NCBI GenBank assembly: GCA_019419865.1
Contig: JAHZIG010000013.1
Location: forward strand, 11,388 to 75,387
Length of the DNA: 64,000 nucleotides
Source: Clostridiales bacterium
GTDB taxonomy: Bacteria > Bacillota > Clostridia > Monoglobales > Monoglobaceae
Reading direction: 5' to 3'
The notes beneath the pieces were generated by a model. That model searched no databases, was not told where the DNA came from, and saw only the letters and a list, made by a program, of their open reading frames with translations. Within the stretch, counting starts at the first letter, position 1, and each line of letters starts with the position of its first letter. This document shows, one piece after another, positions 40,901 through 49,657 of this stretch. The position numbers and the translations under genes are program-made.

Positions 40901-43899
40901 CTGCGTTCAAGCGCCATGCCGCCGCCGGATGCGAGCTGATACCGCGTAAACGACGTCTTACCGTAGGTGTAATCGGCTACGCCGTTTGTAGTAACGCGCA
41001 TATCCGGGGTTATTACGCAGCCTTCTGTTATATCGTCCACGGTATCGCCCGAGGAGGAAAGCCCTTCGTCGTTTATCCATGTATATTCGTCGTTGAGTTG
41101 GACAGCGTACATAACTTGATTGCTCTCTGATGAATAGAATACGTAGGCCTTGCCGTCGTCGTCCACAAACAGATTCATATCTCTAAACGTGAGTATATCT
41201 GTCCTGTTCTTGGTTCTGTTAACTACATAGGTATCGTATACCGGTATGCCGTACCACTGCCATACGAACGGTCCCGTAGGGCTGTCGGACACGGCGACTC
41301 CCGCGAGGGAGAGACCGTAGCCGCCGTCTTTTTCAAGATGCATCCACATTACGTATTTACCGGTGTTTTCGTTATATATTACCTTTGGACGTTCTATCCT
41401 GCCCTGAGTACCGAGCAGATTATCGGTCAAAAATTCTTCCGTAAATTGTCCTTCTTCCGTCCCGTCGTCAAACGCCTTAAAAGCGAGACCTTCGTATTTC
41501 CAGTTCTTTAGATCCTTTGAAGAATAGCAGGATACGCCGGTCGTGAGCGCGTACGCTATTTTATTGTCCTCTCCGTACCAGTAATAGGTGTCGCCTTGCT
41601 GGATTATCTGTCCGCCGTGAGCCGAGATCTTAGAGCCTAAAGTATCCAGCCATACTTCTCCCGATTTAAATGTCGTAAGCTCTGTATCGAGCTCGCCGCG
41701 ATCAATCTTCTCAAGATTGTTGAGCGCGAAGTTTATATTGCTGACTACGGCTTCGCAGTCGCTCGCGCTTCTGCCGAACTTATTCTCATAGCCATCGTAC
41801 TCGTATACTCCGCTTATATATGAAACGAGCTCTTTAAGCATGATATAGTCGTTGCCGTCGTTTGAATCTATCCTCTCCTTAGCTCTGCATATAGCGCTTT
41901 CTATTCGCTCGTAGAGCGGCATGGACTCTTCTTCCTCGCTCATAGCGAATTCGTCCTGCCAGTATTCGGCCAAATCTTCCTTAGCCTCCGCGCCCGTGCG
42001 GTAAAAGCCCTCGAGTTCCGCGTTCGCAGTCGATATCGCCGAAGACGATATATTTGCGTCGGAGAGCATGGTCATTATCCTGCCGAGGTATACGTCGTCT
42101 ATACCTCTGTCCATCCAACCGAGCGCCTCCACTATCGAGCCGGTGGCGTCGATGAAGTTTTCGATACCGTCTATAGTTCCGGTTCTCATTAACTCGTCCG
42201 CCCTGTCGATAAGCTTCTGTTTTATTGCGTGTTCAGTCTGTAAGTTATTGAGAACCGCTATCGTCTCGTCAAGTTCCTCGCGAGCGGCGTTTATTGGGTG
42301 AGCGTCTATATCGCCGGAATATGTATACGCTTCAAACTCAGCGCAGCTGCCCACATACAGCGGCGAGTTATTCAAGTTGTCTTTTACTACTAATCTGATA
42401 TACTGACCCTCGGCGGGATCGAAAATAATATCCTTCGCCTCCTGAACCCCGTCGGCGGTATATCCCATGTTTCCGTCTCCGACCTTCGTCCACTCTAAAT
42501 TATCATTTGAAAGATAAACTTCGTACGCGGTTATAACTCCGTTGATACTTCCCGCGGTCGTGTCCTTTACCCTCGGCGTATATCTTATACCGGAAATGGT
42601 TTGTACTCTGCCCGTGTTTATCGTGAGATATACCGGATTTGTTTCCGGATCGTAATTCGCCGCGTTCGTCCAGCTTGAATGCCAGATTGTCGAGACGTTT
42701 CCGTCGATCGCCATTCCCACGCTGTTATTTCCCGAAGTCGCCTGCTGAGAGTTGGTCTCCGCGCTCCATCCGTCTCTGCTGATAAGCGAGAATCCGTCCG
42801 GTAAAGGCTCGGCGGTAGGCGAAGCGGTCGGCGCGGCCGTGGCCGTGGGGATAGGAATATCTTCGCCCTCGTACAGAGAGCCGTATACCTCTATTTCGGC
42901 TATGTTCGCGGCGTTTTGATTATTTTCATATTTGATATATCTGTATACCCCGCTCGTCTCGATATCGTACCATTTGACGATCGACGCGTCCGCGTTGTTA
43001 GTGAAAATATCGCTCGGAACCGTATAAAGAGGAGTCCAGTTACTACCGTCTATCGAACCGCTGAATACGCCGCCCACCATACGCGCTACATATTCGCCGG
43101 GTTTATCGGAAGTATGTCCGCCTCTCGGATAAAATCTGAGCGCAGAAATATTATGCAGCGCGCCAAGATCGACCTGACAGTATCCATTTTGGAGTCCGTC
43201 GAAGTATGTTTCGGTATTGCCGTCGAACGCGTTCGGATAGTTATTTTGATTATTCCATCCCTCCGAACCGCTCTGATCTTTATCGCTCAGATCGATCATA
43301 ACGTTTTCCGCAGGCTCTTCAGAAGCCGAGGGCGCGGGAGACGCCGTGGGCGCCGTAGGAATATCTTCGCCTTCGTACAATGTTCCGTATACTTCGATTT
43401 CGGCTATATTAGCCTCGCTCTGCGAGTTCTCATATTTTATATATCTATATGTTCCGCTCGCCGCGATATCGTACCAATCGATTATCGAGTCGCCTTCTTT
43501 ATTGGCAAAAATATCGCTTTCTACAGTGTAGATAGGCGTCCAGCTTTCGCCGTCCGTCGAGCCGCTGAATACGCCGCCTATCATACGCGATACATATTCG
43601 TCGGCAGGCTTGTTGGAAAAACGCCCGTCTCTCGGATAAAATCTAAGCGCGGAAATATTATACAGCGCTCCGAGATCTATTTGGCAGTATCCGCCTACGA
43701 GTCCGTCGAAATATGTTTCGGTATTGCCGTCGAACGCGTTGGGGTAGTTATTTTGACCGTTCCATCCCGCCGAACCGCTTTGAACTTTGTCGCCCAAATC
43801 GATCTTATCGTCGTTTGCAAATACAAATATTCCTCCCGGGATCGCTGAAAAAACGATCGCCATCGCGCATAGTATTGAAATGAATTTCTGTTTTAACAT
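37960..43899 (-). CDS. Secreted multidomain glycoside hydrolase with two GH43-type domains
   Basis: This 1979-residue secreted protein has a signal peptide (about 1-29). Two nearly identical F5/8-type-C (CBM32-like) domains follow (about 30-180 and 200-350), divided by Pro/Ser/Ala-rich linkers, and a third divergent one (about 370-535). After a helical region (540-745) come a GH43 domain of the exo-galactanase-like kind (about 750-1230, HGGQIIQQGDTYYWYGEDNK), an Ig-like strand domain, and a second GH43 domain (about 1330-1630, GGLRDPHIVRSPEGDKYFMI). A LamG domain (about 1660-1815) and another Ig-like domain end it. It has no LPXTG motif. It probably trims galactan- or arabinan-type plant polymers. 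The ATG has AAAGGAG about 12 bases away. Confidence 0.9.
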   Translation of the reverse strand: MLKQKFISILCAMAIVFSAIPGGIFVFANDDKIDLGDKVQSGSAGWNGQNNYPNAFDGNTETYFDGLVGGYCQIDLGALYNISALRFYPRDGRFSNKPADEYVSRMIGGVFSGSTDGESWTPIYTVESDIFANKEGDSIIDWYDIAASGTYRYIKYENSQSEANIAEIEVYGTLYEGEDIPTAPTASPAPSASEEPAENVMIDLSDKDQSGSEGWNNQNNYPNAFDGNTETYFDGLQNGYCQVDLGALHNISALRFYPRGGHTSDKPGEYVARMVGGVFSGSIDGSNWTPLYTVPSDIFTNNADASIVKWYDIETSGVYRYIKYENNQNAANIAEIEVYGSLYEGEDIPIPTATAAPTASPTAEPLPDGFSLISRDGWSAETNSQQATSGNNSVGMAIDGNVSTIWHSSWTNAANYDPETNPVYLTINTGRVQTISGIRYTPRVKDTTAGSINGVITAYEVYLSNDNLEWTKVGDGNMGYTADGVQEAKDIIFDPAEGQYIRLVVKDNLNNSPLYVGSCAEFEAYTYSGDIDAHPINAAREELDETIAVLNNLQTEHAIKQKLIDRADELMRTGTIDGIENFIDATGSIVEALGWMDRGIDDVYLGRIMTMLSDANISSSAISTANAELEGFYRTGAEAKEDLAEYWQDEFAMSEEEESMPLYERIESAICRAKERIDSNDGNDYIMLKELVSYISGVYEYDGYENKFGRSASDCEAVVSNINFALNNLEKIDRGELDTELTTFKSGEVWLDTLGSKISAHGGQIIQQGDTYYWYGEDNKIAYALTTGVSCYSSKDLKNWKYEGLAFKAFDDGTEEGQFTEEFLTDNLLGTQGRIERPKVIYNENTGKYVMWMHLEKDGGYGLSLAGVAVSDSPTGPFVWQWYGIPVYDTYVVNRTKNRTDILTFRDMNLFVDDDGKAYVFYSSESNQVMYAVQLNDEYTWINDEGLSSSGDTVDDITEGCVITPDMRVTTNGVADYTYGKTSFTRYQLASGGGMALERRTDENGDYVYVSQRADDRLFIPEYPETGRWARVGQNAAPENQDESKTGTTYVNNNCANQREAPAPIKIGDKYYMVTSALSGWRANPSLTQVSDSVLGQWNGTGNPMTGAGPENNGRWSQDATIGTSFNSQSTCIIQLPNGEYMYMGDRWKNGVYETNTSLGTFHDVDVKASTYVWLPITFETDQTYGENTLKIRWSDSWSYDELSTVKENLTIYGTEPYVYGNLYLPTESNGVNISWESSNTGVITNTGEVTRGDTDTDVVLTATLTSDEGATEKRFPVTVKAKAVERTNEAYLFVHFKDGTETAKNEQIYFSVSKDGLNWERVNAGLPVITSNLGTGGLRDPHIVRSPEGDKYFMIATDLSIHNNGNWTAASDSGSRSIMVWESTDLVNWSEQRTVQVAPDNAGCAWAPESIYNEETGAYMVYWASKTDGKQKIYCSETRDFVNFTEPKIYLEKDTDVIDTTIIEEDGVFYRFSKDETNKNVILERSDALYGEFTSVDNFSIPQCEGPTCFKFNSEDKWCLLVDFYGGDGYAAYTSDDIASGVFTRDDSYNSPYTFRHGTVIPITMEEYNRIKETYDPDVIFDDDAEPGAINIPAQAQDEPVIWYDFEDIDNGIIPDRSGLGNTGALHSGGEYCADNAKIGATLSLDTSGHIILPDNITQNLEDFTISMWINVTERGAGIHNKRLLDLGGSIAYIPQGNNTFGYSMYTKFGNSNVVANGTQLAMDASAPNRWSQLTIVKSGDTVSMYINGKLDSEGSVSETTQSLGTLNNNTIGLNMSLNIDEFKLYNRALSPIETLVRSAEGLEDQESADMIANGIELSNTTDLTENISLPVYEDVIEWSTSDAGVITADGTITRPETGTASAVLTATVTVGSATAERQFEVTVKEAESEEEEELSMEIARTDSSLSCSYVVPQSETRSLTGYLALYNSDGVLVDLRNTELTAGENELSIEIENASEYRCSAFIWDDAQQPVLDKVEG

Positions 43900-44665
43900 T
43901 TTTGATAAAAACTCCTTTCACATATATTTTTAATACCGCGGCGCCGACTGAAATTAATATAGTCGTCAAATCGCCGCCCTTTCAAGTTTAACGATATTTT
44001 TTCTGCCGACGATCTTCGTACGCGGCGCCCTTTCAAAAAATATCGCCCGTTTCTGTAGGCGGAAATTCCGCCGGTGAATAAAAGTTTTAAAATAGTTGAC
44101 GTCTGAAAACGTTTACGCAAAATTTTAAAGTTTTGCGGTATAGTACAGAATTTATGCTATATGCTCTGTTTATTAATTATTTTTTAACCAACAAAGCCGC
44201 ATACCGTTTCACTTTGGGGCTAACATTCGGATCCTCCTCTCCAAAAATGTGCGCGTGTGATTTCAATTCGCGGTTTAATATTGAAAATAGAGATAAAACC
44301 GCCTTATTTTTACAAGTATTTTATCCGTTTGTTAATATTATATCATTGTGTATATTTACTTGTAAATTTTAAATTTCTAATGCTTTGTTTATAATTTATT
44401 CACAATTCATCTTGAGTTATAGGTATAAAATAAGCGGATATAATGCCTTATAGACAAAAAAACTGTAATTGTTATATTCATCAGCGATTGAAATCGGCAA
44501 ATAATCGGAGCGAATCGAGGTTTGCAAATAAAAGCCGAATAACGGTATATGATATTTTACACAAAGTAAAAAACGCTCTTTCAAAAGCGATTGACTTTTA
44601 AGAAAAAGTGGCATATAATTTAATTATGCTACCGCGCTTTGGCGTTAGCTGAGAGGAGCGTAAAA
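43900..44665. promoter_or_regulatory. Divergent control region of the GH43 and AraC genes
   Basis: This 766-base gap holds a cre-like site TGAAAACGTTTACG at 44104-44117 (one mismatch to the CcpA consensus) on the GH43 side. Several hairpin-forming stretches lie nearby, including GGCGGAAATTCCGCC near 44060. On the AraC side is a clean promoter (44591-44619). A -10/-35 pair for the GH43 gene could not be fixed. No other gene is seen. Confidence 0.55.
44591..44619 (+). promoter_or_regulatory. Promoter of the AraC-family gene
   Basis: TTGACT (44591-44596) and TATAAT (44614-44619) have a 17-base spacer. The ATG with GAGAGGAG follows at 44666. Confidence 0.65.
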
Positions 44666-45505
44666 ATGGCGATTACATATGAAAGCGTACGTACTCATCT
44701 TCTTCCGATATATATACTTGGAGTAGACATAAATAAAGTGCAAGAGCCCGTCGACCGTCCCAACGGATACCCGAGCTATCAGCTTTCTCTGTGCGTCGAC
44801 GGAAGCGGTATTTTTATCGATGAGAACAACAAAGAACACGTTATTTCAAAAGGCGATCTGTTTTTCTTTTCTCCGAACACGCCGCATAGATACAAAGCCG
44901 TTACCGACGAATGGAAACTTCCGTACATAGTATTTACCGGTCAAGCGTCCGGCAATATCGTCGATTACCTCGAGTTTGGCAAAAGTTTTGTACTTAAAAA
45001 TATCGACGAGGACGATTATAATAAAATAAGCGCTATGTTTAACAGAATATACAGCGCGTATTTCAGCGATATTGAACTCAGATACGCCCGCACGTCTTCT
45101 ATGCTGTATTCTCTGCTTGTGCTCATTGCAGAGACGCGGCGCTCTAAAGCGAAGATCCAGGACGAACTTTCAATGCAGCTCGCTCCGGCTATGAATTATA
45201 TCAGACGTCATACGCACGAAGACATATCCGTAGACGATCTTGCAAAAATAGTAGGCGTAAGCTCCGGAAGACTATCGGTTTTGTTCAAACAGGCGTTTGG
45301 TCTGACTCCGGCTCAGGCAGTGCGCAAATATAAGCTCGAGCAGGCGAAGCATCTTATGGATTCAAGACCGGATATGAAGGTAAAAGAGATCGCCGAACGA
45401 TGCGGTTTTTCCAGCGTTTCGTATTTCGTTACCGCATTTAAAAAGGGGTTTGGGATTTCGCCGACCGATTATAAAAATAATTTTTCAAACGCCTTCTTCT
45501 GGTAG
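44666..45505 (+). CDS. AraC-family transcriptional regulator
   Basis: The regulator is 279 residues from the ATG at 44666, which has GAGAGGAG. A longer frame would begin before any ribosome site. The N-terminal cupin (SYQLSLCVDGSGIFIDENNK) is a ligand-binding barrel. The C-terminal pair of helix-turn-helices has ISVDDLAKIVGVSSGRLSVL and MKVKEIAERCGFSSVSYFVT, AraC signatures. It is divergent to the GH43 gene and probably activates it in response to its sugar. Confidence 0.9.
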   Translation: MAITYESVRTHLLPIYILGVDINKVQEPVDRPNGYPSYQLSLCVDGSGIFIDENNKEHVISKGDLFFFSPNTPHRYKAVTDEWKLPYIVFTGQASGNIVDYLEFGKSFVLKNIDEDDYNKISAMFNRIYSAYFSDIELRYARTSSMLYSLLVLIAETRRSKAKIQDELSMQLAPAMNYIRRHTHEDISVDDLAKIVGVSSGRLSVLFKQAFGLTPAQAVRKYKLEQAKHLMDSRPDMKVKEIAERCGFSSVSYFVTAFKKGFGISPTDYKNNFSNAFFW

Positions 45506-45520
45506 ACGTTTGCGCATAAA

Positions 45521-45563
45521 GCCGCGCGTACGCTATAGCCGTAGCCGCGCGGCCGTTTTATTT
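45521..45563 (+). terminator. Terminator of the AraC-family gene
   Basis: GCCGCGCG and CGCGCGGC form a strong stem with inner TACG / CGTA pairs, followed by CGTTTTATTTTAT. Confidence 0.75.
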
Positions 45564-45639
45564 TATAGATTTTGAGTCAAGTAAAATAACAATATAAATT
45601 TCGCTCCGATCGTAAAATCAGATTGCTCCCGTTTAATTT

Positions 45640-46257
45640 TCATTTTCGTCTCTGAGCTCGCCTCTTTAAGATCCACTCGGGAACGTTTTCGCCGCGCATA
45701 AATTCGGACATGAGCGCCGCGCCCGAGGCGCCGGCGGCGAAGACGGACTCTATGTTTTCAGCGTTTATCCCACCCAAAGCGTAGATCGGGATATTTACTT
45801 TTTTCCGCGCCTCTGTAATAAGGCTCAGTCCTTTAGGGGGAACGCCTTTTTTGCAGTCCGTCTCAAATATATGACTCAGCGTGATATATCCCGCGCCGAG
45901 TCTCTCCGCCTCCACAGCGTCTTCTACCGTGTGCGCCGACGCTCCGACAAGTTCAAATCCGCTTATATCGGAGTTCCTGAGCAGATCCATAGTAAGGTGT
46001 ATTTTTTTATATCCTAAGCTTGCCGCCGCGCTTATATATGTATGTAGTATCGCGTTTTTGCACCTTGATATTACCTCGCGCGCCAGATCCGTATATTCAA
46101 CCTCCGGCAAGTCCTTCTCCCTTAAGACGACCGATATTTCCAAACCGTCTATCTGAGCAAGTCTTGCAAGATATTCGTCTCGGTCGCCTTGGAACAGTTT
46201 TCGGTTTGAGATACATAAAAAATCGGGCGTTTGTCCGTCCATATTATTTTTATACAT
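45640..46257 (-). CDS. thiE: Thiamine phosphate synthase / TenI-like protein
   Basis: The 205-residue TIM-barrel protein closes the thiSFGHE operon and overlaps thiH by eight bases. ThiE-like signatures are VGASAHTVEDAVEAERLGAG near 117-136, YITLSHIFETDCKKGVPPKG near 137-156 and IYALGGINAENI. It is expected to join the thiazole and pyrimidine units or, like TenI, to aromatise the thiazole. TenI and ThiE are hard to separate by eye. The real start may be the ATG five codons in. Confidence 0.82.
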   Translation of the reverse strand: MYKNNMDGQTPDFLCISNRKLFQGDRDEYLARLAQIDGLEISVVLREKDLPEVEYTDLAREVISRCKNAILHTYISAAASLGYKKIHLTMDLLRNSDISGFELVGASAHTVEDAVEAERLGAGYITLSHIFETDCKKGVPPKGLSLITEARKKVNIPIYALGGINAENIESVFAAGASGAALMSEFMRGENVPEWILKRRAQRRK

Positions 46258-47413
46258 ATATGTAGTCGCTCATTACGGGCTGAAGTCCCTTATCCACGAT
46301 CGCCTCGTACACCTCGTCTACGCTTCTGCCGTCGGAGATCTCAAACTGCTCGTCGCCCTTCTCCTCGCCTATATGTCCGCCGATACCTACGTTGACGCCC
46401 GCGCTTATCTTTGTCGCGGCAATGTCGATTATGTTGTCTCTAAATCGCTGTCCTTCTCTGGTCGAGATGGTTATGCTGGCGAACGGCATAAACAATCTGT
46501 ACGCGCATATTACCTGAAGCAACTGGGTCTCGTGCACGTCTTTCGGGTTGATCTTATCGTTGTTTATGATAGGCCTAAGGCGCGGACATGAAAACGCTAT
46601 CTCCGCATGAGGATATTTCTTTTGAATAAGGTAAGCGTGCATCCCGGTAGCAAACGCGTCCTTTCTGAAATTGTCGAGTCCGAGCAGCGCCGCGAAACCC
46701 ACGCCGCGCATACCGCCCATAAGAGCGCGTTCCTGGGCGTTTATCCTGTACGGAAAGACTCGTTTATGTCCGGCAAGATGGAGTTTTCCGTATTTCTCCA
46801 AATTGTACGTCTCCTGGAATACGGTCACGTAATCCGCTCCGCATTTATGCAGATAGTTGTAAGCGTCGCTGTTCATCGGATAGACCTCTAAGCCTATCGT
46901 TTTGAAATATTTCTTCGCTATCCGGCACGCCTCGCCTATGTATTCAACGTCGGACATCTTTTTGGATTCGCCGGTCAGTATCAAGATCTCCTGAAGCCCG
47001 GTTTTGGATATCTCCCGCATCTCCTGCTCGATCTCCTCATATGTGAGCTTAGCTCTTTTAATTTTATTATGGCAGTTGAAACCGCAGTAGATACAGTAGT
47101 TTTCGCAGTAATTTGCGATATATATCGGAGTAAACATATATATCGAGTTACCAAAATGCTTTTTTGTCTCAAAACGAGCCTTTTGCGCGATCTCCTCGAT
47201 AAACGGCGCCGCCGCCGGAGAGAGCAGAGCTCCGAAATCGTCCGGAGTAAGTTCGTCTTTGCTGAGCGCCCGTCTGACGTCCTCGGCGGAATATGCGTCC
47301 TCGCTGTATTCGTTCATCATTTTTATAACTTTATCGGGGATATCGCTGTCGATTATCTCCATATCCGGCATATACGTCATACAGTCGGTAGTCGGTATAA
47401 ACTGATTTTCCAT
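46250..47413 (-). CDS. thiH: 2-iminoacetate synthase ThiH
   Basis: The 387-residue radical SAM enzyme cleaves tyrosine to give dehydroglycine for thiazole synthesis. The iron-sulfur motif CENYCIYCGFNCHNKI (CxxxCxxC) is near residue 106, and IAEARLTYEEI-like sequence follows it. The biotin/thiamine-type C-terminal region (HVHETQLLQVICAYRLF-like) is present. It stands in the thi operon between thiG and thiE. GAAAGG precedes the ATG. The anaerobic ThiH route fits a Clostridia. Confidence 0.93.
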   Translation of the reverse strand: MENQFIPTTDCMTYMPDMEIIDSDIPDKVIKMMNEYSEDAYSAEDVRRALSKDELTPDDFGALLSPAAAPFIEEIAQKARFETKKHFGNSIYMFTPIYIANYCENYCIYCGFNCHNKIKRAKLTYEEIEQEMREISKTGLQEILILTGESKKMSDVEYIGEACRIAKKYFKTIGLEVYPMNSDAYNYLHKCGADYVTVFQETYNLEKYGKLHLAGHKRVFPYRINAQERALMGGMRGVGFAALLGLDNFRKDAFATGMHAYLIQKKYPHAEIAFSCPRLRPIINNDKINPKDVHETQLLQVICAYRLFMPFASITISTREGQRFRDNIIDIAATKISAGVNVGIGGHIGEEKGDEQFEISDGRSVDEVYEAIVDKGLQPVMSDYIYV

Positions 47414-47463
47414 TTAGTTCAATCCTTTCAAGTATTGTTTAAGTCGAGTTTACCTTTATAGTC

Positions 47464-48246
47464 TCAGTCTCTTAAAAATCCCGTGAGCGGAGAAGACGCC
47501 GAGGCTCCAGAGTCTATGACGCGTCCGAGTCCGCTCAGATAAGCTGTGCGACCCGCTTCGATAGCCTTTTTAAAAGCCGACGCCATAGCCGGAACGTCAC
47601 CCGCGGTAGCTATCGCGGTATTCGCCATGACCGCAGCCGCGCCCATTTCCATAGCCTCGCACGCCTGAGACGGCTTCCCGATTCCCGCGTCCACTATGAT
47701 CGGGAGATCTATTTCCTCGATCAAAATCCTTATAAATTCCTTTGTGCAGAGTCCTTTATTCGATCCTATCGGCGAGCCGAGAGGCATTACCGCCGCCGCG
47801 CCCGCATCTGCAAGATCCCTTGCGGCGTTTAGATCCGGATACATATACGGCATTACCACAAATCCTTCTTTCGCAAGTATCTCCGTAGCTTTTATCGTTT
47901 CATAATTATCCGGCAATAGGTATTTTGAATCGTGTATTACCTCTATCTTTATAAAGTCGCCGCAGCCGAGTTCTCTTGCGAGCCGCGCGATCCTGACCGC
48001 TTCGTCCGCGTTCCTCGCGCCCGACGTATTAGGAAGCAGGGTTACGCCCTCCGGAATATAGTCGAGTATATTTGCCACGTCTCCGGTGGCCGCGCGTCTC
48101 AGCGCGAGCGTGATTATTTCGGCGCCTGCGTTTTCCACCGCGGCCTTGATCAGATCCAGCGAATATTTACCCGATCCTAAGATGAATCTTGAATCAAACG
48201 AATGTCCGCCTATTATAAGTTTATCCTGTTTTTTATTATTTTCCAT
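47464..48246 (-). CDS. thiG: Thiazole synthase ThiG
   Basis: The 260-residue TIM barrel builds the thiazole phosphate from deoxyxylulose phosphate, ThiS thiocarboxylate and dehydroglycine. Signatures include [20 protein letters not shown] at the N-terminus, [16 protein letters not shown] near 152-167 and [20 protein letters not shown]. Lysine KIEVIHD is the Schiff-base candidate. It overlaps no other gene and has CGAGGT upstream. It is the third gene of the operon. Confidence 0.95.
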   Translation of the reverse strand: MENNKKQDKLIIGGHSFDSRFILGSGKYSLDLIKAAVENAGAEIITLALRRAATGDVANILDYIPEGVTLLPNTSGARNADEAVRIARLARELGCGDFIKIEVIHDSKYLLPDNYETIKATEILAKEGFVVMPYMYPDLNAARDLADAGAAAVMPLGSPIGSNKGLCTKEFIRILIEEIDLPIIVDAGIGKPSQACEAMEMGAAAVMANTAIATAGDVPAMASAFKKAIEAGRTAYLSGLGRVIDSGASASSPLTGFLRD

Positions 48247-48248
48247 TA

Positions 48249-48881
48249 TTATACCTCGTTTCTATCCAATATAAGTCTAAGCGCCATATTCGCCTGGTGA
48301 TTGGCGCAAACGGCGACTCTCGGCGCCGCCAAAAAATTTGTATCGCTCAGCTCCGAAGAGCGGTCCCCGCATATATAGAGTCTGTCAAAAACCTTCTTTG
48401 TCCTTATGCTGTTGGCTGTTGAATAGCCCGCCATTCCCGAACCGGCTATGACGATCGCGTTCGTTTTTTCAAGCAATGTATTGACCAGCGTCGCCTTTTC
48501 TTCGGCGTTATCGAAAGCCTCGCATACTATTTTAAATCCCGACAATATATTTACGGCGTTTTCGGCCGTCAACTTGATATTTTTATATTCTATATCGAGA
48601 TAAGGGTTTATACTTTCAATGATCCGTCTTATCGCGTCGGTCTTATAGAGACCGATATGTTCGAGCGAATATTGCTGACGATTGATATTGCTCAGATCTA
48701 CCCTGTCGTAATCGATAAGCAGCATACGCCCGACGCCGCATCTGGCCAGCGAGACCGCGATATTCGAGCCAAGCCCGCCAAGTCCGCATACGGCTACGGA
48801 CGCGTTCGTTATTTTCTCATATACGTCCGCGCCGTATCTTTGAAGCATGATATTTTCTATATCTTTTCTTTCTATTTCCAT
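48249..48881 (-). CDS. thiF: ThiS adenylyltransferase ThiF
   Basis: This 210-residue E1-like enzyme has the ATP-binding site [20 protein letters not shown] near 31-50 and [15 protein letters not shown] near 57-71, with the conserved arginine. It activates the ThiS C-terminus. It is shorter than MoeB-type proteins, as ThiF of Clostridia often is. Its ribosome site GGAGGCGG lies in the glycine codons at the end of thiS. Confidence 0.93.
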   Translation of the reverse strand: MEIERKDIENIMLQRYGADVYEKITNASVAVCGLGGLGSNIAVSLARCGVGRMLLIDYDRVDLSNINRQQYSLEHIGLYKTDAIRRIIESINPYLDIEYKNIKLTAENAVNILSGFKIVCEAFDNAEEKATLVNTLLEKTNAIVIAGSGMAGYSTANSIRTKKVFDRLYICGDRSSELSDTNFLAAPRVAVCANHQANMALRLILDRNEV

Positions 48882-49079
48882 TTATCCGCCTCCCACAAAG
48901 CCGACTATCTCGACACGATCGCCGTCTTTTAAACTCGTGCTTTCGTACTCGGACCTCGGAACTATATTTTCATTAAGCTCGACCGCGACCCTGTTTTTGT
49001 TATACCCTAAACTCTCCAACGCCTCGATCAAACTCTTGCCGCCGAGCTCGGACCTGTCTTCTCCGTTTATATAAACCAT
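48882..49079 (-). CDS. thiS: Sulfur carrier protein ThiS
   Basis: The carrier is 65 residues from the ATG at 49079, which has GGGGAGAG. A longer frame to 49115 has no ribosome site. The ubiquitin-like protein begins [20 protein letters not shown] and ends [10 protein letters not shown], with the Gly-Gly tail that is adenylated and thiocarboxylated. It is the first gene of the operon. The last three Gly codons double as the ribosome site of thiF. Confidence 0.93.
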   Translation of the reverse strand: MVYINGEDRSELGGKSLIEALESLGYNKNRVAVELNENIVPRSEYESTSLKDGDRVEIVGFVGGG

Positions 49080-49113
49080 CGTCTCTCCCCTTTCTGTCTT
49101 CCTGATTTTATGC

Positions 49114-49202
49114 AAAAAAATAACGCAAATAGACTACACCCTTTTGGTGGTGCACCCCATTTACGTTATTACTACTATACCAAATTTATTTTAGTTTGTC
49201 AA
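49114..49202 (-). promoter_or_regulatory. Promoter and terminator-like leader of the thi operon
   Basis: On the minus strand TTGACA (49197-49202) and TATAGT (49174-49179) are 17 bases apart. The transcript starts near 49167, at the edge of a 12-bp stem (arms at 49159-49170 and 49119-49130, one G-U). The stem encloses GGGGTGCACCACCAAAAGGG and is followed by seven T residues. It has the form of an attenuator. I see no TPP riboswitch core (no CTGAGA or ACCTGATC). Small-molecule control or a thiS-type leader RNA is possible. Confidence 0.7.
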
Positions 49203-49627
49203 CAGTTATTGCCGCCGCATAATTTTTCGAGTTCCGCGTAAATATCCGGAAACGTTTTTTTCAAATTCAAAGGATGAAATTCGGGCGTCGTAAAGCCGTG
49301 GGTTGTGTATCCCGAAGCTAAAAGCCGCTCGTCCTCGCATCTAATCACATTGTACTCGAAAACGCATTTCGCCACGCCGAGCTTTTTCAGCCCGACCTCT
49401 ATCCAAATATCGTCCTGATACTTCGCGCCTTCGATAAATTTACAATAACAGTCGACCAGCGGGAGCAGAACCCCTCTTTCTTCTATCTCTCTGTAGCTCA
49501 TGCCTGTGGTTTTAAAGAACTCCGTCCTTCCCACCTCGAACCAAGGGAAATACCTCGAGTGATGAACGACTCCCATTTGATCCGTTTCGCTGTACCTTAC
49601 AGTTAATTTAGTTCTAAACATCCTCAT
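49199..49627 (-). CDS. Acyl-CoA thioesterase (YbgC/FadM, 4HBT type)
   Basis: The 142-residue hotdog-fold protein has the YbgC motif YSETDQMGVVHHSRYFPWFE near residues 12-31 with its catalytic aspartate, then GRTEFFKTTGMSYREIEERG. It would hydrolyse short or medium acyl-CoA, perhaps for membrane lipid turnover. The gene ends at the promoter of the thi operon, whose -35 overlaps its stop codon. It lies 30 bases after pyruvate kinase, likely the same transcript. Confidence 0.9.
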   Translation of the reverse strand: MRMFRTKLTVRYSETDQMGVVHHSRYFPWFEVGRTEFFKTTGMSYREIEERGVLLPLVDCYCKFIEGAKYQDDIWIEVGLKKLGVAKCVFEYNVIRCEDERLLASGYTTHGFTTPEFHPLNLKKTFPDIYAELEKLCGGNNC

Positions 49628-49657
49628 GCCTTCTTAGATTGATTATCATATTTAAAT

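Noticed and set aside
49081..49200. TPP riboswitch before the thi operon
   Set aside because: Only a GGGGTGC-like start is present. The CTGAGA and ACCTGATCTGG-type parts are missing and the leader is too short.
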